Shown piece by piece: positions 1 through 8,252 of a DNA stretch of 60,091 bases (its first letter is position 1; each line of letters starts with the position of its first letter). The translations under genes and the position numbers were made by a program. Origin of the DNA: a virus; the IMG/VR virus record IMGVR_UViG_3300006750_000009, positions 1 to 60,091 of that record. One strand, given 5' to 3'. The notes beneath the pieces were generated by a model. That model did not search any database. It saw only the letters and a program-made list of their open reading frames with translations, and was not told the DNA's origin.

Positions 1-3
1 AAC

Positions 4-177
4 ATGACTTTATTGGAAATACCTTTTTGGGATTATGATCGAATAGAAGAAATACTTGATTGTTTTTTTGCAAAAAAGCCAATATTGTTTACAGAGCCGC
101 CAGAAATTGTAGTTAAATATGAGCCAATTATAAAAAAAGAGTTGAATAGACTTAAAAATTATAATCCCCAGAATTAA
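4..177 (+). CDS. Small hypothetical protein or 3' end of a gene cut by the window
   Basis: The frame is open from the window edge and reads 57 residues from the ATG at 4, beginning MTLLEIPFWDY and ending in a Lys/Asn-rich tail. No Shine-Dalgarno site can be judged because only three bases lie upstream, so this may be the C-terminal end of a longer gene. No family is recognised. It is followed 24 bases later by the next gene on the same strand. Confidence 0.45.
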   Translation: MTLLEIPFWDYDRIEEILDCFFAKKPILFTEPPEIVVKYEPIIKKELNRLKNYNPQN

Positions 178-201
178 TTAGAATTGCTCTATATAATTAT
201 T

Positions 202-786
202 ATGAGCAATACAGAAGATTATATGAAAGACCTAAACAACTGGGCAGACATGTATGAAAAAGCGTGTTCCGATGGCATATTTGGCGATGCACCTAAACCC
301 TACACTCCTTCATCTCAAACTGGGCAAGATGATTTTTTTGGAATGGTTGATTCACATCCATCACCAGAAATCGACAATGTTGATGCGTCTTATTGGGACG
401 CTATTTATAATGATGGACAATTGGCAGATCCTAGTGTTGGGGCACCAGAAGAGTTGCTTCAAGAATCTGTGAGCCCAGAAAAGTTCGAGAAATTAAAAGA
501 CCACCCAGCATCTAAGAAAGCCCTTAGCCCTAATCCAGTTGACCCAGAGACAGTTGGTAAAGACCAGCGTAGAAAGGTTACGCCTAATTGGACAGAGGGA
601 GAAGAGTTGGAGGAATTGGACAGCCTAAAAAGAAGCTTGTACGACCTAGAATGCAAACTTAGCGGTAAAGAAGGATTGTTGGAAAATAATGAAAAGATCG
701 TAAAAAAGCTTGATTCTCTCAAAATCAAGATTGATGAGTTGAGTCAAGAGCTAATTCCAACAGGTTGGAAAGATACAGAATCTTAA
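202..786 (+). CDS. Acidic coiled-coil hypothetical protein
   Basis: The protein has 194 residues from ATG 202. The N-terminal half is acidic and rich in Pro, Asp and Ser and is probably disordered. Residues about 140-185 form heptad-like Leu/Lys/Glu helices, a likely coiled coil. There is no Shine-Dalgarno site: a TATAAT box sits at 192-197, only four bases before the start, so the gene may be read from a leaderless transcript. A terminator follows directly. Function unknown; a virion or scaffold-type protein is possible but not shown. Confidence 0.7.
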   Translation: MSNTEDYMKDLNNWADMYEKACSDGIFGDAPKPYTPSSQTGQDDFFGMVDSHPSPEIDNVDASYWDAIYNDGQLADPSVGAPEELLQESVSPEKFEKLKDHPASKKALSPNPVDPETVGKDQRRKVTPNWTEGEELEELDSLKRSLYDLECKLSGKEGLLENNEKIVKKLDSLKIKIDELSQELIPTGWKDTES

Positions 787-801
787 AAAATACAAGAATT
801 T

Positions 802-837
802 AAGCCCGTCGATGCCTAGCATCTGGCGGGCTTTTTT
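802..837 (+). terminator. Rho-independent terminator
   Basis: An inverted repeat AAGCCCG / CGGGCTT is followed by a run of T. It ends the transcript of the coiled-coil protein upstream and lies before the ribosome binding site of the next gene. Confidence 0.8.
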
Positions 838-885
838 CGTATACTCTTGGACTGGTTACTTAATTCGATTTACAGGAGATTTAAC

Positions 886-1407
886 ATGTCCAATGTTTGG
901 AAAGCCCCAGGACCTATTTTTGACCTTACTACAGAAGTCAAAGAGAGGCATCACATGCCCCGATTGAGGGATGCAAAAATAACCGTCGCCATGCACGACA
1001 GCAAACCATTCAAGAATAATCGTCTGAATTGGGGGAAAACGTCAAAGTTTTCCCAGTTTAACAAAATATGGCAGGGAGACGTTTTAGACTTCTGTATAGT
1101 GCTTTGTGCCGATGTTTGGCACTCTGTTTTGGACGAAAATCAAAGAGAAGCATTAATTGATTTACATTTGACCAGATGTGAAGTAGAATATGTTCCAGAG
1201 CTTAATGAGGACGAGAAGCCAGTTAAGGACGAATTTGGAAGGACTTCATATACTGACGAGATAAAATTGGACGACGAAGGCAAAAAAAAATGGCAGGTCG
1301 TTCCATTGGACTTAATTGTTTTTTCTTCCAATGTGCGTAGATATGGTCTGTGGATTGAGGAAATAGACAATTTTGGACATGCACTAAAGCGTGCTGAGGA
1401 GGAGTGA
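886..1407 (+). CDS. Phage metallopeptidase-like protein with degenerate zinc site
   Basis: 173 residues from ATG 886, preceded by AGGAGAT. The pattern matches the putative phage metallopeptidase family: an early helix, a DFCIVLCADVWHSVLDENQR segment, then the position where the family has a DHELcHc zinc motif, and a C-terminal RYGLW signature. Here the zinc motif reads IDLHLTRCEVE and the second acidic motif (usually HDvEEF) reads LDLIVF, so several ligands are missing. I infer an inactive or repurposed member. The stop nearly abuts the next start, which suggests co-translation. Confidence 0.6.
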   Translation: MSNVWKAPGPIFDLTTEVKERHHMPRLRDAKITVAMHDSKPFKNNRLNWGKTSKFSQFNKIWQGDVLDFCIVLCADVWHSVLDENQREALIDLHLTRCEVEYVPELNEDEKPVKDEFGRTSYTDEIKLDDEGKKKWQVVPLDLIVFSSNVRRYGLWIEEIDNFGHALKRAEEE

Positions 1408-1408
1408 G

Positions 1409-1852
1409 ATGGGAATCTTGAAACGACAGTATGAAAGATTTAAGAGCGATCCTATTTTGGTGATTCTGATACTGTTAGTATTGGCATTTGCCGTTGCTAT
1501 TCCTCAGATGAGGAAAAGTCCTAAAGTGGAAATTCCTATAGTTGTATTTGACGAAGGTTTGAAACCTGGACAGATTTACGATGTCAAAAGAATAACTGTA
1601 ATTGAAGGTCATACGTTGGATATTATTCTGTCTGACGACAGAAGAATATTTTCCAAGCTGGACATTGTTTCGCCGCCCGAAGCGGCACAAAAAGTCAAGA
1701 ATTATTTCAACACATGCGTAAACCCTCAAGTTAAGTTGATTGCCAAAAAAGACGATCATATATGGATGGTTGACGTAGTTTCTGAGAGAGATGGAGAAAG
1801 ACAATGGCTGTCCCAGTTCTTAAAAGATCAAGGGCTAATATATCAGCGATGA
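1409..1852 (+). CDS. Membrane-anchored SNase-like (OB-fold) protein
   Basis: 147 residues from ATG 1409, with a strong GAGGAGG ribosome site inside the previous gene's end. A single hydrophobic segment at about residues 17-37 follows a short basic N-terminus, so an N-in anchor with the rest outside the membrane is likely. The exported part has the beta-barrel spacing of staphylococcal nuclease (VKRITVIEGHTLDI, then SPPEAAQKVKNYF), but the usual DGDT motif is EGHT. Nuclease activity is doubtful. The family assignment is tentative. Confidence 0.6.
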   Translation: MGILKRQYERFKSDPILVILILLVLAFAVAIPQMRKSPKVEIPIVVFDEGLKPGQIYDVKRITVIEGHTLDIILSDDRRIFSKLDIVSPPEAAQKVKNYFNTCVNPQVKLIAKKDDHIWMVDVVSERDGERQWLSQFLKDQGLIYQR

Positions 1853-2430
1853 TAGAAGAAGAAGAAAATATTCCAATAAATGGAACCGTAGTTCGCAAAG
1901 CTTCTAAAAAGAAGGCGTCAGAAGTTTCTGATGATTCTTATAGCATAGTTGAGCAAGAGAGAATGAAAAGTGTCATTCGACACATCTCTCATGTTCAACA
2001 GTCTTGCTCGCTATTGGGCGAGAGGCTTATTTTGCAGGGAGAAGTTGGTATGGGGCGAAAGCTTATTGCCAATGGATTCATCCATGATAATTCTAAATTT
2101 TATGGAATTGAATGGAAGCATTTGCATGATGATGTAAAGGTGGAATCGCCAGAGTTATTCGCGTCCGCTTTACAGCAGCATGTTCTTACGAATCGACATC
2201 ATCCTGAATATTGGGATGGGATAGAGAATATGCCACGACTGTTTCTTGCAGAGATGATCTGTGATTGGCATGCACGCAGTAGTGAGTTTGGCACAGATCT
2301 AAGAGGCTTCATAAAGGAAGTCGCAACTAAGAAGTTTAAGTTCACCTTGCAAGGTAAGGTATACAAAGATTTGAAGTATTTTGTGGACAGTCTTTTGGAC
2401 CAACCGTTTCAAAAATCAACAAAAAAGTGA
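1804..2430 (+). CDS. DUF5662-like phage protein
   Basis: 208 residues if started at ATG 1804, which has GGAG eight bases upstream. An alternative ATG at 1849 forms an ATGA overlap with the previous stop and gives 193 residues. The conserved part has HISHVQQSC, FIHDNSKF, a NRHHPEYW motif and a CDWHAR segment, the His/Asp-rich pattern I associate with DUF5662 proteins, which are frequent in phages and of unknown activity. The His/Asp residues suggest metal binding. The first 45 residues are polar and probably flexible. Confidence 0.7.
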   Translation: MAVPVLKRSRANISAMIEEEENIPINGTVVRKASKKKASEVSDDSYSIVEQERMKSVIRHISHVQQSCSLLGERLILQGEVGMGRKLIANGFIHDNSKFYGIEWKHLHDDVKVESPELFASALQQHVLTNRHHPEYWDGIENMPRLFLAEMICDWHARSSEFGTDLRGFIKEVATKKFKFTLQGKVYKDLKYFVDSLLDQPFQKSTKK

Positions 2431-2434
2431 TTTT

Positions 2435-2638
2435 ATGAAAAACAAAAAACTACTTAAGAAGCAAATCGTTCCACATTGTCCCGTATGTGATAAGGTTGTG
2501 CATGTTGAAACAACTAAGTCCATGCCGTTTTGTGGAGAGCGTTGTCGTACCATTGATCTAGGTCGATGGCTAACTGAAGATTATGGGGTTCCATTCGAAG
2601 GCGAAGAAGATTGCGAACTTTTCGAACAAGAAAGTTAA
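2435..2638 (+). CDS. yacG: YacG-type zinc finger protein
   Basis: 67 residues from ATG 2435. It has the family signature: CPVC, then PFCGERCRTIDLGRW and a YGVPFEGEED tail, so four cysteines bind one zinc. In bacteria YacG binds the GyrB subunit and inhibits DNA gyrase. A phage copy could alter host DNA supercoiling during infection; that role is inferred. It starts four bases after the upstream stop and belongs to the same run of genes. Confidence 0.85.
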   Translation: MKNKKLLKKQIVPHCPVCDKVVHVETTKSMPFCGERCRTIDLGRWLTEDYGVPFEGEEDCELFEQES

Positions 2639-2641
2639 ACA

Positions 2642-3100
2642 ATGTCAATAGTACAAAAGATTAGGGATCAGTTCCTACAAGCAAGGAAGAGTAAGAACCA
2701 GATAGAGAAGTCAATACTGTCTGTGGTGTTGGGCGAAGTAGAGAATCTAACGCCCGCTACGGCTAAATCGGCAAAACCTGTTACCGATGATCAAGTCTGT
2801 GGTATCATCAAAAAGACCATTAAAAACAATCGAATAACGATTGAGTCCCTTCAGTCAGACGATAGCCGTTTAGCGTGTTTACAAAAAGAGAATGAAGTCT
2901 TGGAGTCGTTTCTTCCACAATATCTTGATGAGTCGCAAGTTGAATCTGCGTTAGTGGAAATCAGACAAAATATTCTCGATGCCTCAGGAGACGGTCCCGC
3001 CACAGGACAAGCCATGAAATGCTTGCGAGAGCAAGGACATGCAGTTGAGGGACAAGTAGTGTCTTCTGTTGTTTCTAAGATACGAAAGGAATTGAACTGA
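2642..3100 (+). CDS. GatB/YqeY domain protein
   Basis: 152 residues, ATG three bases after the yacG stop. It matches YqeY throughout: an N-terminal helix pair (MSIVQKIRDQFLQARKSKN), an ENEVLESFLPQYLDE segment, and a C-terminal G-A-V-G-like helical tail with VVSSVVSKIRKEL. The domain is the tRNA-binding helical domain found at the C-terminus of GatB; stand-alone YqeY has no firmly known job. It fits the translation-related theme of this genome. Confidence 0.85.
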   Translation: MSIVQKIRDQFLQARKSKNQIEKSILSVVLGEVENLTPATAKSAKPVTDDQVCGIIKKTIKNNRITIESLQSDDSRLACLQKENEVLESFLPQYLDESQVESALVEIRQNILDASGDGPATGQAMKCLREQGHAVEGQVVSSVVSKIRKELN

Positions 3101-3106
3101 AAATAG

Positions 3107-3364
3107 ATGATTATCAAATTGACCGATGGTAGCGACATTGATGTGGATGACGTGAGTTTGTATTACCCAGATTCCGATCCTCTTGAAGTTCATTTGTCAA
3201 ATGGTAATTCTATGTTTTTATCTGGCGAAGATCGCTTGAGAGTTAGGTGCGTCTTGAAAGAGCATACGACGGATGGAAAAGACATTACGCCCGATGATAT
3301 TGCTCACATTGATCACCCTGGAATGAGTTTTTCTGAAATGTTGCGATTTTTTAGAGGTGTGTGA
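3107..3364 (+). CDS. Small hypothetical protein
   Basis: 85 residues, six bases after the YqeY stop. The first half is predicted beta-rich and acidic (TDGSDIDVDDVSLYYPDSD); the end is FSEMLRFFRGV. No family is recognised. It is the last gene before a terminator, so it closes the first transcription unit. Confidence 0.65.
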   Translation: MIIKLTDGSDIDVDDVSLYYPDSDPLEVHLSNGNSMFLSGEDRLRVRCVLKEHTTDGKDITPDDIAHIDHPGMSFSEMLRFFRGV

Positions 3365-3417
3365 ACATTTTTTGTCAGATTTCATCATCTCAAGCAACAT
3401 ACGCTAGGTGAGCAAGA

Positions 3418-3449
3418 AACGCCACAATCATTTTTTGTGGCGTTTTTTA
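3418..3449 (+). terminator. Rho-independent terminator
   Basis: A 10-bp stem AACGCCACAA / TTGTGGCGTT with a short loop is followed by T6. It separates the yacG-yqeY unit from the repeat-protein/helicase unit. Confidence 0.9.
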
Positions 3450-3477
3450 ATGAAGAGAAAAAATTTTAGAGATTGTG

Positions 3478-3506
3478 TTTACAATTACCCTGATTCAAAG
3501 TATAAT
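3478..3506 (+). promoter_or_regulatory. Phage sigma70-type promoter, first of a tandem pair
   Basis: TTTACA at 3478-3483, 17-base spacer ending AAG, TATAAT at 3501-3506. It matches the promoter form found at nine other places in the window and drives the repeat-protein/helicase unit. Confidence 0.8.
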
Positions 3507-3547
3507 AGGGTATAAGATGGCGACAAAAAATTTTTTAGAGATTGCCA

Positions 3548-3576
3548 TTAACAATTAACCTGATTCAAAGTACAAT
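3548..3576 (+). promoter_or_regulatory. Phage sigma70-type promoter, second of a tandem pair
   Basis: TTAACA at 3548-3553, 17-base spacer ending CAAAG, TACAAT at 3571-3576. It lies 20 bases before the start of the first repeat-protein gene. Confidence 0.8.
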
Positions 3577-3596
3577 GGTACTGAAAGGAAGCTGAA

Positions 3597-4733
3597 ATGA
3601 ATGCTGACGAAAAGAAGAAAGAATTGTTGAAATTGGCAAAAAAGGGAGGAAAAAGACCTAGTAAAAAGTCTCATCCTTTGGGACAGGCTTTAAGCAGTTA
3701 CATATGCAAGTCCAGTGGTTGTTGTGACGAATCCTTCGTTAAGGAAATCAAAAAATTAGCCCCACATTGGTTTGTGACTTCAATATCTAACGCCAATCAA
3801 AAGAAAAAAGAGTTGTTGAAATTGGCTAGAAAGGGAGGGGAAAGACCAAAAAGAAAGGATGCTTTGGGATCTGTTTTCTCCTCTTATGTAAATAATTCGC
3901 AAACTTCTTATGATGCATCATTCGCCAAAGAGATTAAAAAAATCGCCCCACATTGGTTTGTGAATCAATCAGACATTGCCAACCAAAAGAAAGAAGAGTT
4001 GCTGAAGTTGGCTAGGAAGGGAGGAAAAAGGCCAAATAGAGCGACTCACCCGCTAGGGCATGCTTTTGTTTCTTACATGAATTCGTCAAGTGATGCTTAC
4101 GACGAATCTTTCACTAAAGAAATTAAAGAATTAGCTCCACATTGGTTTAGGCGCAAATATGATCCCGATGCAAAAAAGAAGGAATTGTTAGACTTGGCTA
4201 AAAAAGGTGGAAAGCGACCAATGAAGTTGGAGTCTCCCGCCTCAAGAGACAATTATTCTATTATAGGGCATTACACATGCAGTAAAGACCCTTCTTACGA
4301 CGCATCCTTTACTGAAGAGATTAAAAAATTAGCGCCACATTGGTTCGAAAATCGTCAATCAGACATTGCCAATAAAAAGAAAGAAGAGTTGCTTGAGTTG
4401 GCTAAGAATGGAGGAGAAAGACCAAAGCAGAAAAAAAATACTTTGGGTCAGTCTCTTTCTCGCTACACAAGAAATAATAACAGGAGTTATGACGCAACAT
4501 TCGCAAAAGTAATTAAAAAATTAGCCCCACATTGGTTTGTGACTAGCACCAATTCTTCTAAGGAAAATAAAGAAGAGTTGTTGAAGATGGCTAGAAAGGG
4601 ATCAGCAAAACCTAAGTGGGGGACTAAGTTGGGGAATGCGTTGGTTAATTATTGCGGCAAATCCAATTCCTACGACCCAGTTTTCGAAAAAGAAATTAAA
4701 AAAATCGCACCACATTGGTTCAAGAAAGGATAG
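3597..4733 (+). CDS. Tandem-repeat protein A (six ~60-residue modules)
   Basis: 378 residues from ATG 3597, behind AAGGAAG. The protein is made entirely of six modules of about 60 residues. Each starts with KKKELLKLARKGGKRP, has a variable middle with LG and a Tyr (LGxxLxxYxxxSxxxYD), and ends KEIKKLAPHWF. Modules are strongly basic. The layout, short helices with a conserved core and a variable centre, suggests nucleic-acid or protein recognition, possibly related to helicase-associated modules; that is inference. Four further genes with the same module follow the helicase gene downstream. Confidence 0.85.
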   Translation: MNADEKKKELLKLAKKGGKRPSKKSHPLGQALSSYICKSSGCCDESFVKEIKKLAPHWFVTSISNANQKKKELLKLARKGGERPKRKDALGSVFSSYVNNSQTSYDASFAKEIKKIAPHWFVNQSDIANQKKEELLKLARKGGKRPNRATHPLGHAFVSYMNSSSDAYDESFTKEIKELAPHWFRRKYDPDAKKKELLDLAKKGGKRPMKLESPASRDNYSIIGHYTCSKDPSYDASFTEEIKKLAPHWFENRQSDIANKKKEELLELAKNGGERPKQKKNTLGQSLSRYTRNNNRSYDATFAKVIKKLAPHWFVTSTNSSKENKEELLKMARKGSAKPKWGTKLGNALVNYCGKSNSYDPVFEKEIKKIAPHWFKKG

Positions 4734-4737
4734 TCTA

Positions 4738-5334
4738 ATGGCACAGCCAAAATATCACAAAATCAAAGAGAAGATAAAGGCAAGAGAGCAGGTTGTGAAG
4801 TTTTATAGAGATACAGCAGAAAGAAAGTCCATACCAGAAGATCGAGGTTATTGGACGCTTTGCAACGAGCAGCCAGATGAAGAAGGGTCTGAAATAAACC
4901 AAATGGCTGAATGCGGGTTGATTGAAAAATCTCAATTCTTTGGCGTTGATTTCGATAAAAGAATTATAAAAGCAAATCGCAAGCACCACCCAGAAGCCAA
5001 TTGGCTTGCAGGAGATTGGCTGGAGTGTATCGAGGACAGTTATGATAATGGAACATTTAATCCCGCGCTTGTTTACCTGGATTGTACTTGCACTATCTTA
5101 AATAGTCTGAAGATTCTTGGCGATACAATGAATATGTGTCCCGAGGGAACATTAGTCGCAGCAAATTTTATGTTGTCAAATGGTCGCTCTAAAGAAGTCA
5201 TCGACCCAGATGATTTGGTGGAAGTAATTAATGTCTCTGGAGTTTTTTGGGACGATTGGGGTTTACAGAGAAGCTATTATCCATATACAGCCAGTCGCAC
5301 GCCGATGGCAACTTACTTTTTTGAAAGAATTTGA
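4738..5334 (+). CDS. Class I SAM methyltransferase-like protein
   Basis: 198 residues from ATG 4738 with AGGA upstream, four bases after repeat protein A. Residues about 65-115 read FFGVDFDKRIIKANR, ANWLAGDWLE and then NPALVYLDCTCTIL, which has the spacing of SAM-binding motif I/II acids, the next acidic loop and the motif IV strand of Rossmann methyltransferases. A canonical DPPY or NPPF is absent, so the substrate (DNA, RNA or protein) is unclear. It is placed between the repeat protein and the helicase and is likely co-expressed with both. Confidence 0.5.
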   Translation: MAQPKYHKIKEKIKAREQVVKFYRDTAERKSIPEDRGYWTLCNEQPDEEGSEINQMAECGLIEKSQFFGVDFDKRIIKANRKHHPEANWLAGDWLECIEDSYDNGTFNPALVYLDCTCTILNSLKILGDTMNMCPEGTLVAANFMLSNGRSKEVIDPDDLVEVINVSGVFWDDWGLQRSYYPYTASRTPMATYFFERI

Positions 5335-5335
5335 A

Positions 5336-7231
5336 ATGATTAAACCAGTTAATGTTAAATATGAGCCACAACGCAAGCTAATTAAAAAGAATTGGAAGCC
5401 AATTGATGATGCGAAGCCAAGAGTTCTTGGTTATGACGGAAGAGAACATCAGAAAAAGTGTTTTAAGAAGTTTGCTGGCGAAAGGTTGACAATTTTCATT
5501 TCTCCAACTGGAAGTGGAAAGAGTTTGGTTCAAGTGTTTAATGCAGGCAGAGAGATTCTTGAGTCTGATTATAGACAGAAACAAGTGTTTATTGTTCCGC
5601 AATTAAATATTGGGAATGGGTTTTCTGGATTTAAGCACGGAAAGCTAAGAGTTGGAAGGAATGTATACGGCTGGCACATCACAGAGGATTGCTGCAAGAA
5701 CAACAACGATTCAGTGAAGAGAATTAGAGCATTTTTGTTGGGAGGACAAAAGAAGCATAAGCGATTTAAGAACAAAGATGTGTTGGGTGGATGCACTGCC
5801 GTAGTAAGCTATCCTGCATTGATACGGGCTTTTAAGGGAATGAGCAAAAAGGATAAATTGAAAGCAATTAAAAATGTATCTTTTCGTATTGATGAAGTTC
5901 ATCATATATCTGGGGTAGACGAAGTTGGAAATTATGCGAACGAATTGGGTAAATTCACAAAATTTGTATTGGACAACAAAGGTAGTCTGCATTTGACAAC
6001 AGCGACATTTTTTCGTGGGGACAAAGGAGAGATTATATCTCAGAAGTATCTTAAAGATTTTTGTGTTTTTCGTGTTCCGTTTTTAGACCATTGGAAAACA
6101 TTGGGGTTAAAATCTCTTAACTTTAATTACAATTGTTACAAAAACAGTACGGAATTGATGCACCAAATTATTGAGGAAATTAAGAAAGAGCCAAACGAAT
6201 CACCGTTGGTAATCGTCCCAGCAGATAACGCTAAGTTCTTTAGGGGAATTTCAAAGGCCAGATGGGTGAAGAGGTTAGTTGTAAGGATGGAGGAAATATA
6301 CGGAAAGGGCAAGGTTCTTGATTTAGTCAATGCGGACAGTCAGAAGATCGACAAGCATCGTCTGACTACAGAGAAGCAGGACTTCTCGGCTATTGTGACC
6401 TGTCAGATAGGAAAAGAAGGAACTGACTGGCCAGCATGTTCTCGCATCCATAATACGCTTTTGGACGGAAATATTTTACAGTTGATCCAGAAGCTAGGAC
6501 GAGCATTGAGGCCATATAAGGGGAAAACAGATGTTGTAATGACAAATTACATTAAAGAAATGAAAAGTTGGGGAGATTCGGAAGTCAGAGATAGTTTGTC
6601 AGACTTATTCAATACTGTTATGGCATCGTCAATGTTAGATGATATGTTCTATCCTCTTTTGATGCCAACCCTTCCGCAAGACAAGGAAGGCAATAAACAA
6701 AGGTCTAAGAACGTTGATTTGGAAGAAGTGTATGGAGAGCATAGGGGTGCTTTAATTGATGATATGATGAGACGTGTTTTTGTAGAAGATGATATTGACG
6801 CAGAAAAAATTGATGAAATTATCGAAGAATTAATCGTAGAATATTCCGATCTCATGTTAGAAAACGTGGATCATGATGTTCTTAAAGATAGATTAAGAAA
6901 GGAATTGTTGCGTAGACAAAATCCTAATGACGCCGATTTAAGAGGATTGGATGGAATCACGTTGGATTTCATTCGCAAGGAAGGTGGATGGGATAAGGTT
7001 GTCAAAAAGTACATCGCCAATAATTCGCCATTCCATGGAAAGGTTGGTACAAAAGATCTTAAGGAGTTGAAGAAGTTTTTGAACGCTTTTTGTGTGGAAG
7101 AGTGGGCGGAAAATTTTAACAGAATCAATAAGATTGGCTTAGAAAATTTGGACAAAGATTCAGCCGATTATCGTTGGTGGCGATTGCAATGCATAAACCG
7201 TCCGCATTGGGAGGGTGAGACAAATGCTTAA
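5336..7231 (+). CDS. SF2 DEAD/DEAH-type helicase
   Basis: 631 residues from ATG 5336, one base after the methyltransferase-like stop. Motifs in order: a Q-like REHQKKCF, Walker A SPTGSGKS (56-63), the box IDEVHH, motif III TTATF, a TDWPACSRIHNTLL segment and motif VI QKLGRALRP. This is the RecA-like pair of type III restriction/RecQ-like superfamily 2 helicases. The C-terminal ~200 residues are acidic and helical with no nuclease motif seen. It is flanked on both sides by repeat-protein genes that probably work with it. Confidence 0.85.
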   Translation: MIKPVNVKYEPQRKLIKKNWKPIDDAKPRVLGYDGREHQKKCFKKFAGERLTIFISPTGSGKSLVQVFNAGREILESDYRQKQVFIVPQLNIGNGFSGFKHGKLRVGRNVYGWHITEDCCKNNNDSVKRIRAFLLGGQKKHKRFKNKDVLGGCTAVVSYPALIRAFKGMSKKDKLKAIKNVSFRIDEVHHISGVDEVGNYANELGKFTKFVLDNKGSLHLTTATFFRGDKGEIISQKYLKDFCVFRVPFLDHWKTLGLKSLNFNYNCYKNSTELMHQIIEEIKKEPNESPLVIVPADNAKFFRGISKARWVKRLVVRMEEIYGKGKVLDLVNADSQKIDKHRLTTEKQDFSAIVTCQIGKEGTDWPACSRIHNTLLDGNILQLIQKLGRALRPYKGKTDVVMTNYIKEMKSWGDSEVRDSLSDLFNTVMASSMLDDMFYPLLMPTLPQDKEGNKQRSKNVDLEEVYGEHRGALIDDMMRRVFVEDDIDAEKIDEIIEELIVEYSDLMLENVDHDVLKDRLRKELLRRQNPNDADLRGLDGITLDFIRKEGGWDKVVKKYIANNSPFHGKVGTKDLKELKKFLNAFCVEEWAENFNRINKIGLENLDKDSADYRWWRLQCINRPHWEGETNA

Positions 7232-8252
7232 AAGCGATATGAAGAAATGCTTAAAGATGATGGAAGGAGTCCCTGGATGGGAGTCCATATTCATAAAGCC
7301 ACTTCATGAGTCTGCCGACAAGAAGAAGAAAGAGTTGTTGAAGTTGGCTAGGAAGGGAGGAAAAAGGCCAAATCAGAAAACTCATCCTTTGGGATCTGCT
7401 CTTTGTAATTACGCGAGCAAGTCAAGTGATTGTTATGATGAAGACTTCACTAAAGAAATTAAAAAATTAGCACCAAATTGGTTTGAAAAAACTGCCGACA
7501 ACAATAAGAAAGAGTTATTGAAGTTGGCTAAAAAGAAAAAGGCAAAGAAGCCTCATCACAAGACTCTTTTGTGGGCTTATCTTATCGAGTACACAAACAT
7601 AAAAAAAGGAAAAAAAGGCTCTTACGACGCAGACTTTACTAAAGAGATTAAAAAATTCGCCCCACATTGGCTTTTAACTAAATCAGATGGTGTTATTAAA
7701 AAGAAAGAAGAGTTATTGAAGTTGGCTAGGAAGGGAGGAAAAAGGCCAAGTGAAAAAGTCCATCCTTTAGGAAAGGCTCTTACTCATTATACAAGTGAGT
7801 CAAGTGGAAATTATGACGCATCTTTTGCTAAAAAAATCAAAAAATTAGCTCCACATTGGTTTGTAGCTAAATCTGATATTGCTAATCAAAAGAAGAAAAA
7901 GTTGTTGGGATTGGCTAAAAAAGGTGGAAAAAGACCAAATGGAAGAACTCATCCTTTGGGGTCTGCTCTTTCCACTTATACGAGAAAGTCGCATAAGTCT
8001 TATGATGCATCCTTCACTAAAGAAATTAAAAAATTAGCTCCATATTGGTTTGTGACTCCATCAGACATTGCCAATCAAAAGAAAAAGGAGTTGTTGAAGT
8101 TAGCTAGAAAAGGTGGAGACAGACCAAAAAAAACTCACCATTTGGGATCTGTTCTTTCCAATTACACAAGCAATTGCACACGATACAATTCTTACGACCC
8201 CGCCTTCACAAAGCAAATCAAAAAATTAGCCCCACATTGGTTTAAGAAATGA
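7224..8252 (+). CDS. Tandem-repeat protein B (five modules)
   Basis: 342 residues from ATG 7224, overlapping the helicase stop by eight bases, behind GGAGGG. A short N-terminal segment (MLKSDMKKCLKMMEGVPGWE) precedes five copies of the KKELLKLA...GGKRP...LG...Y...YD...IKKLAPHWF module. Module 2 is the most divergent (KKKKAKKPHHKT, ending APHWLL). The N-terminal PGWESI element is shared with proteins C, D and E and absent from A. Translation is coupled to the helicase. Confidence 0.85.
   Translation: MLKSDMKKCLKMMEGVPGWESIFIKPLHESADKKKKELLKLARKGGKRPNQKTHPLGSALCNYASKSSDCYDEDFTKEIKKLAPNWFEKTADNNKKELLKLAKKKKAKKPHHKTLLWAYLIEYTNIKKGKKGSYDADFTKEIKKFAPHWLLTKSDGVIKKKEELLKLARKGGKRPSEKVHPLGKALTHYTSESSGNYDASFAKKIKKLAPHWFVAKSDIANQKKKKLLGLAKKGGKRPNGRTHPLGSALSTYTRKSHKSYDASFTKEIKKLAPYWFVTPSDIANQKKKELLKLARKGGDRPKKTHHLGSVLSNYTSNCTRYNSYDPAFTKQIKKLAPHWFKK

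Larger units (their letters stand above)
3458..3576 (+). repeat. Direct duplication containing two promoters
   Basis: Two imperfect copies of about 48 bases (from 3458 and from 3526) each contain AAAATTTTTTAGAGATTG-like sequence, a -35 box, CTGATTCAAAG and a -10 box. Between the boxes a 13-codon ORF (ATG 3516, MATKNFLEIAINN) spans the second copy; it may be a leader peptide or chance. Confidence 0.7.

Noticed and set aside
5336-7231. Type III restriction enzyme
   Set aside because: Helicase motifs are clear but no nuclease motif is seen, and the nearby methyltransferase-like protein lacks a DPPY motif.
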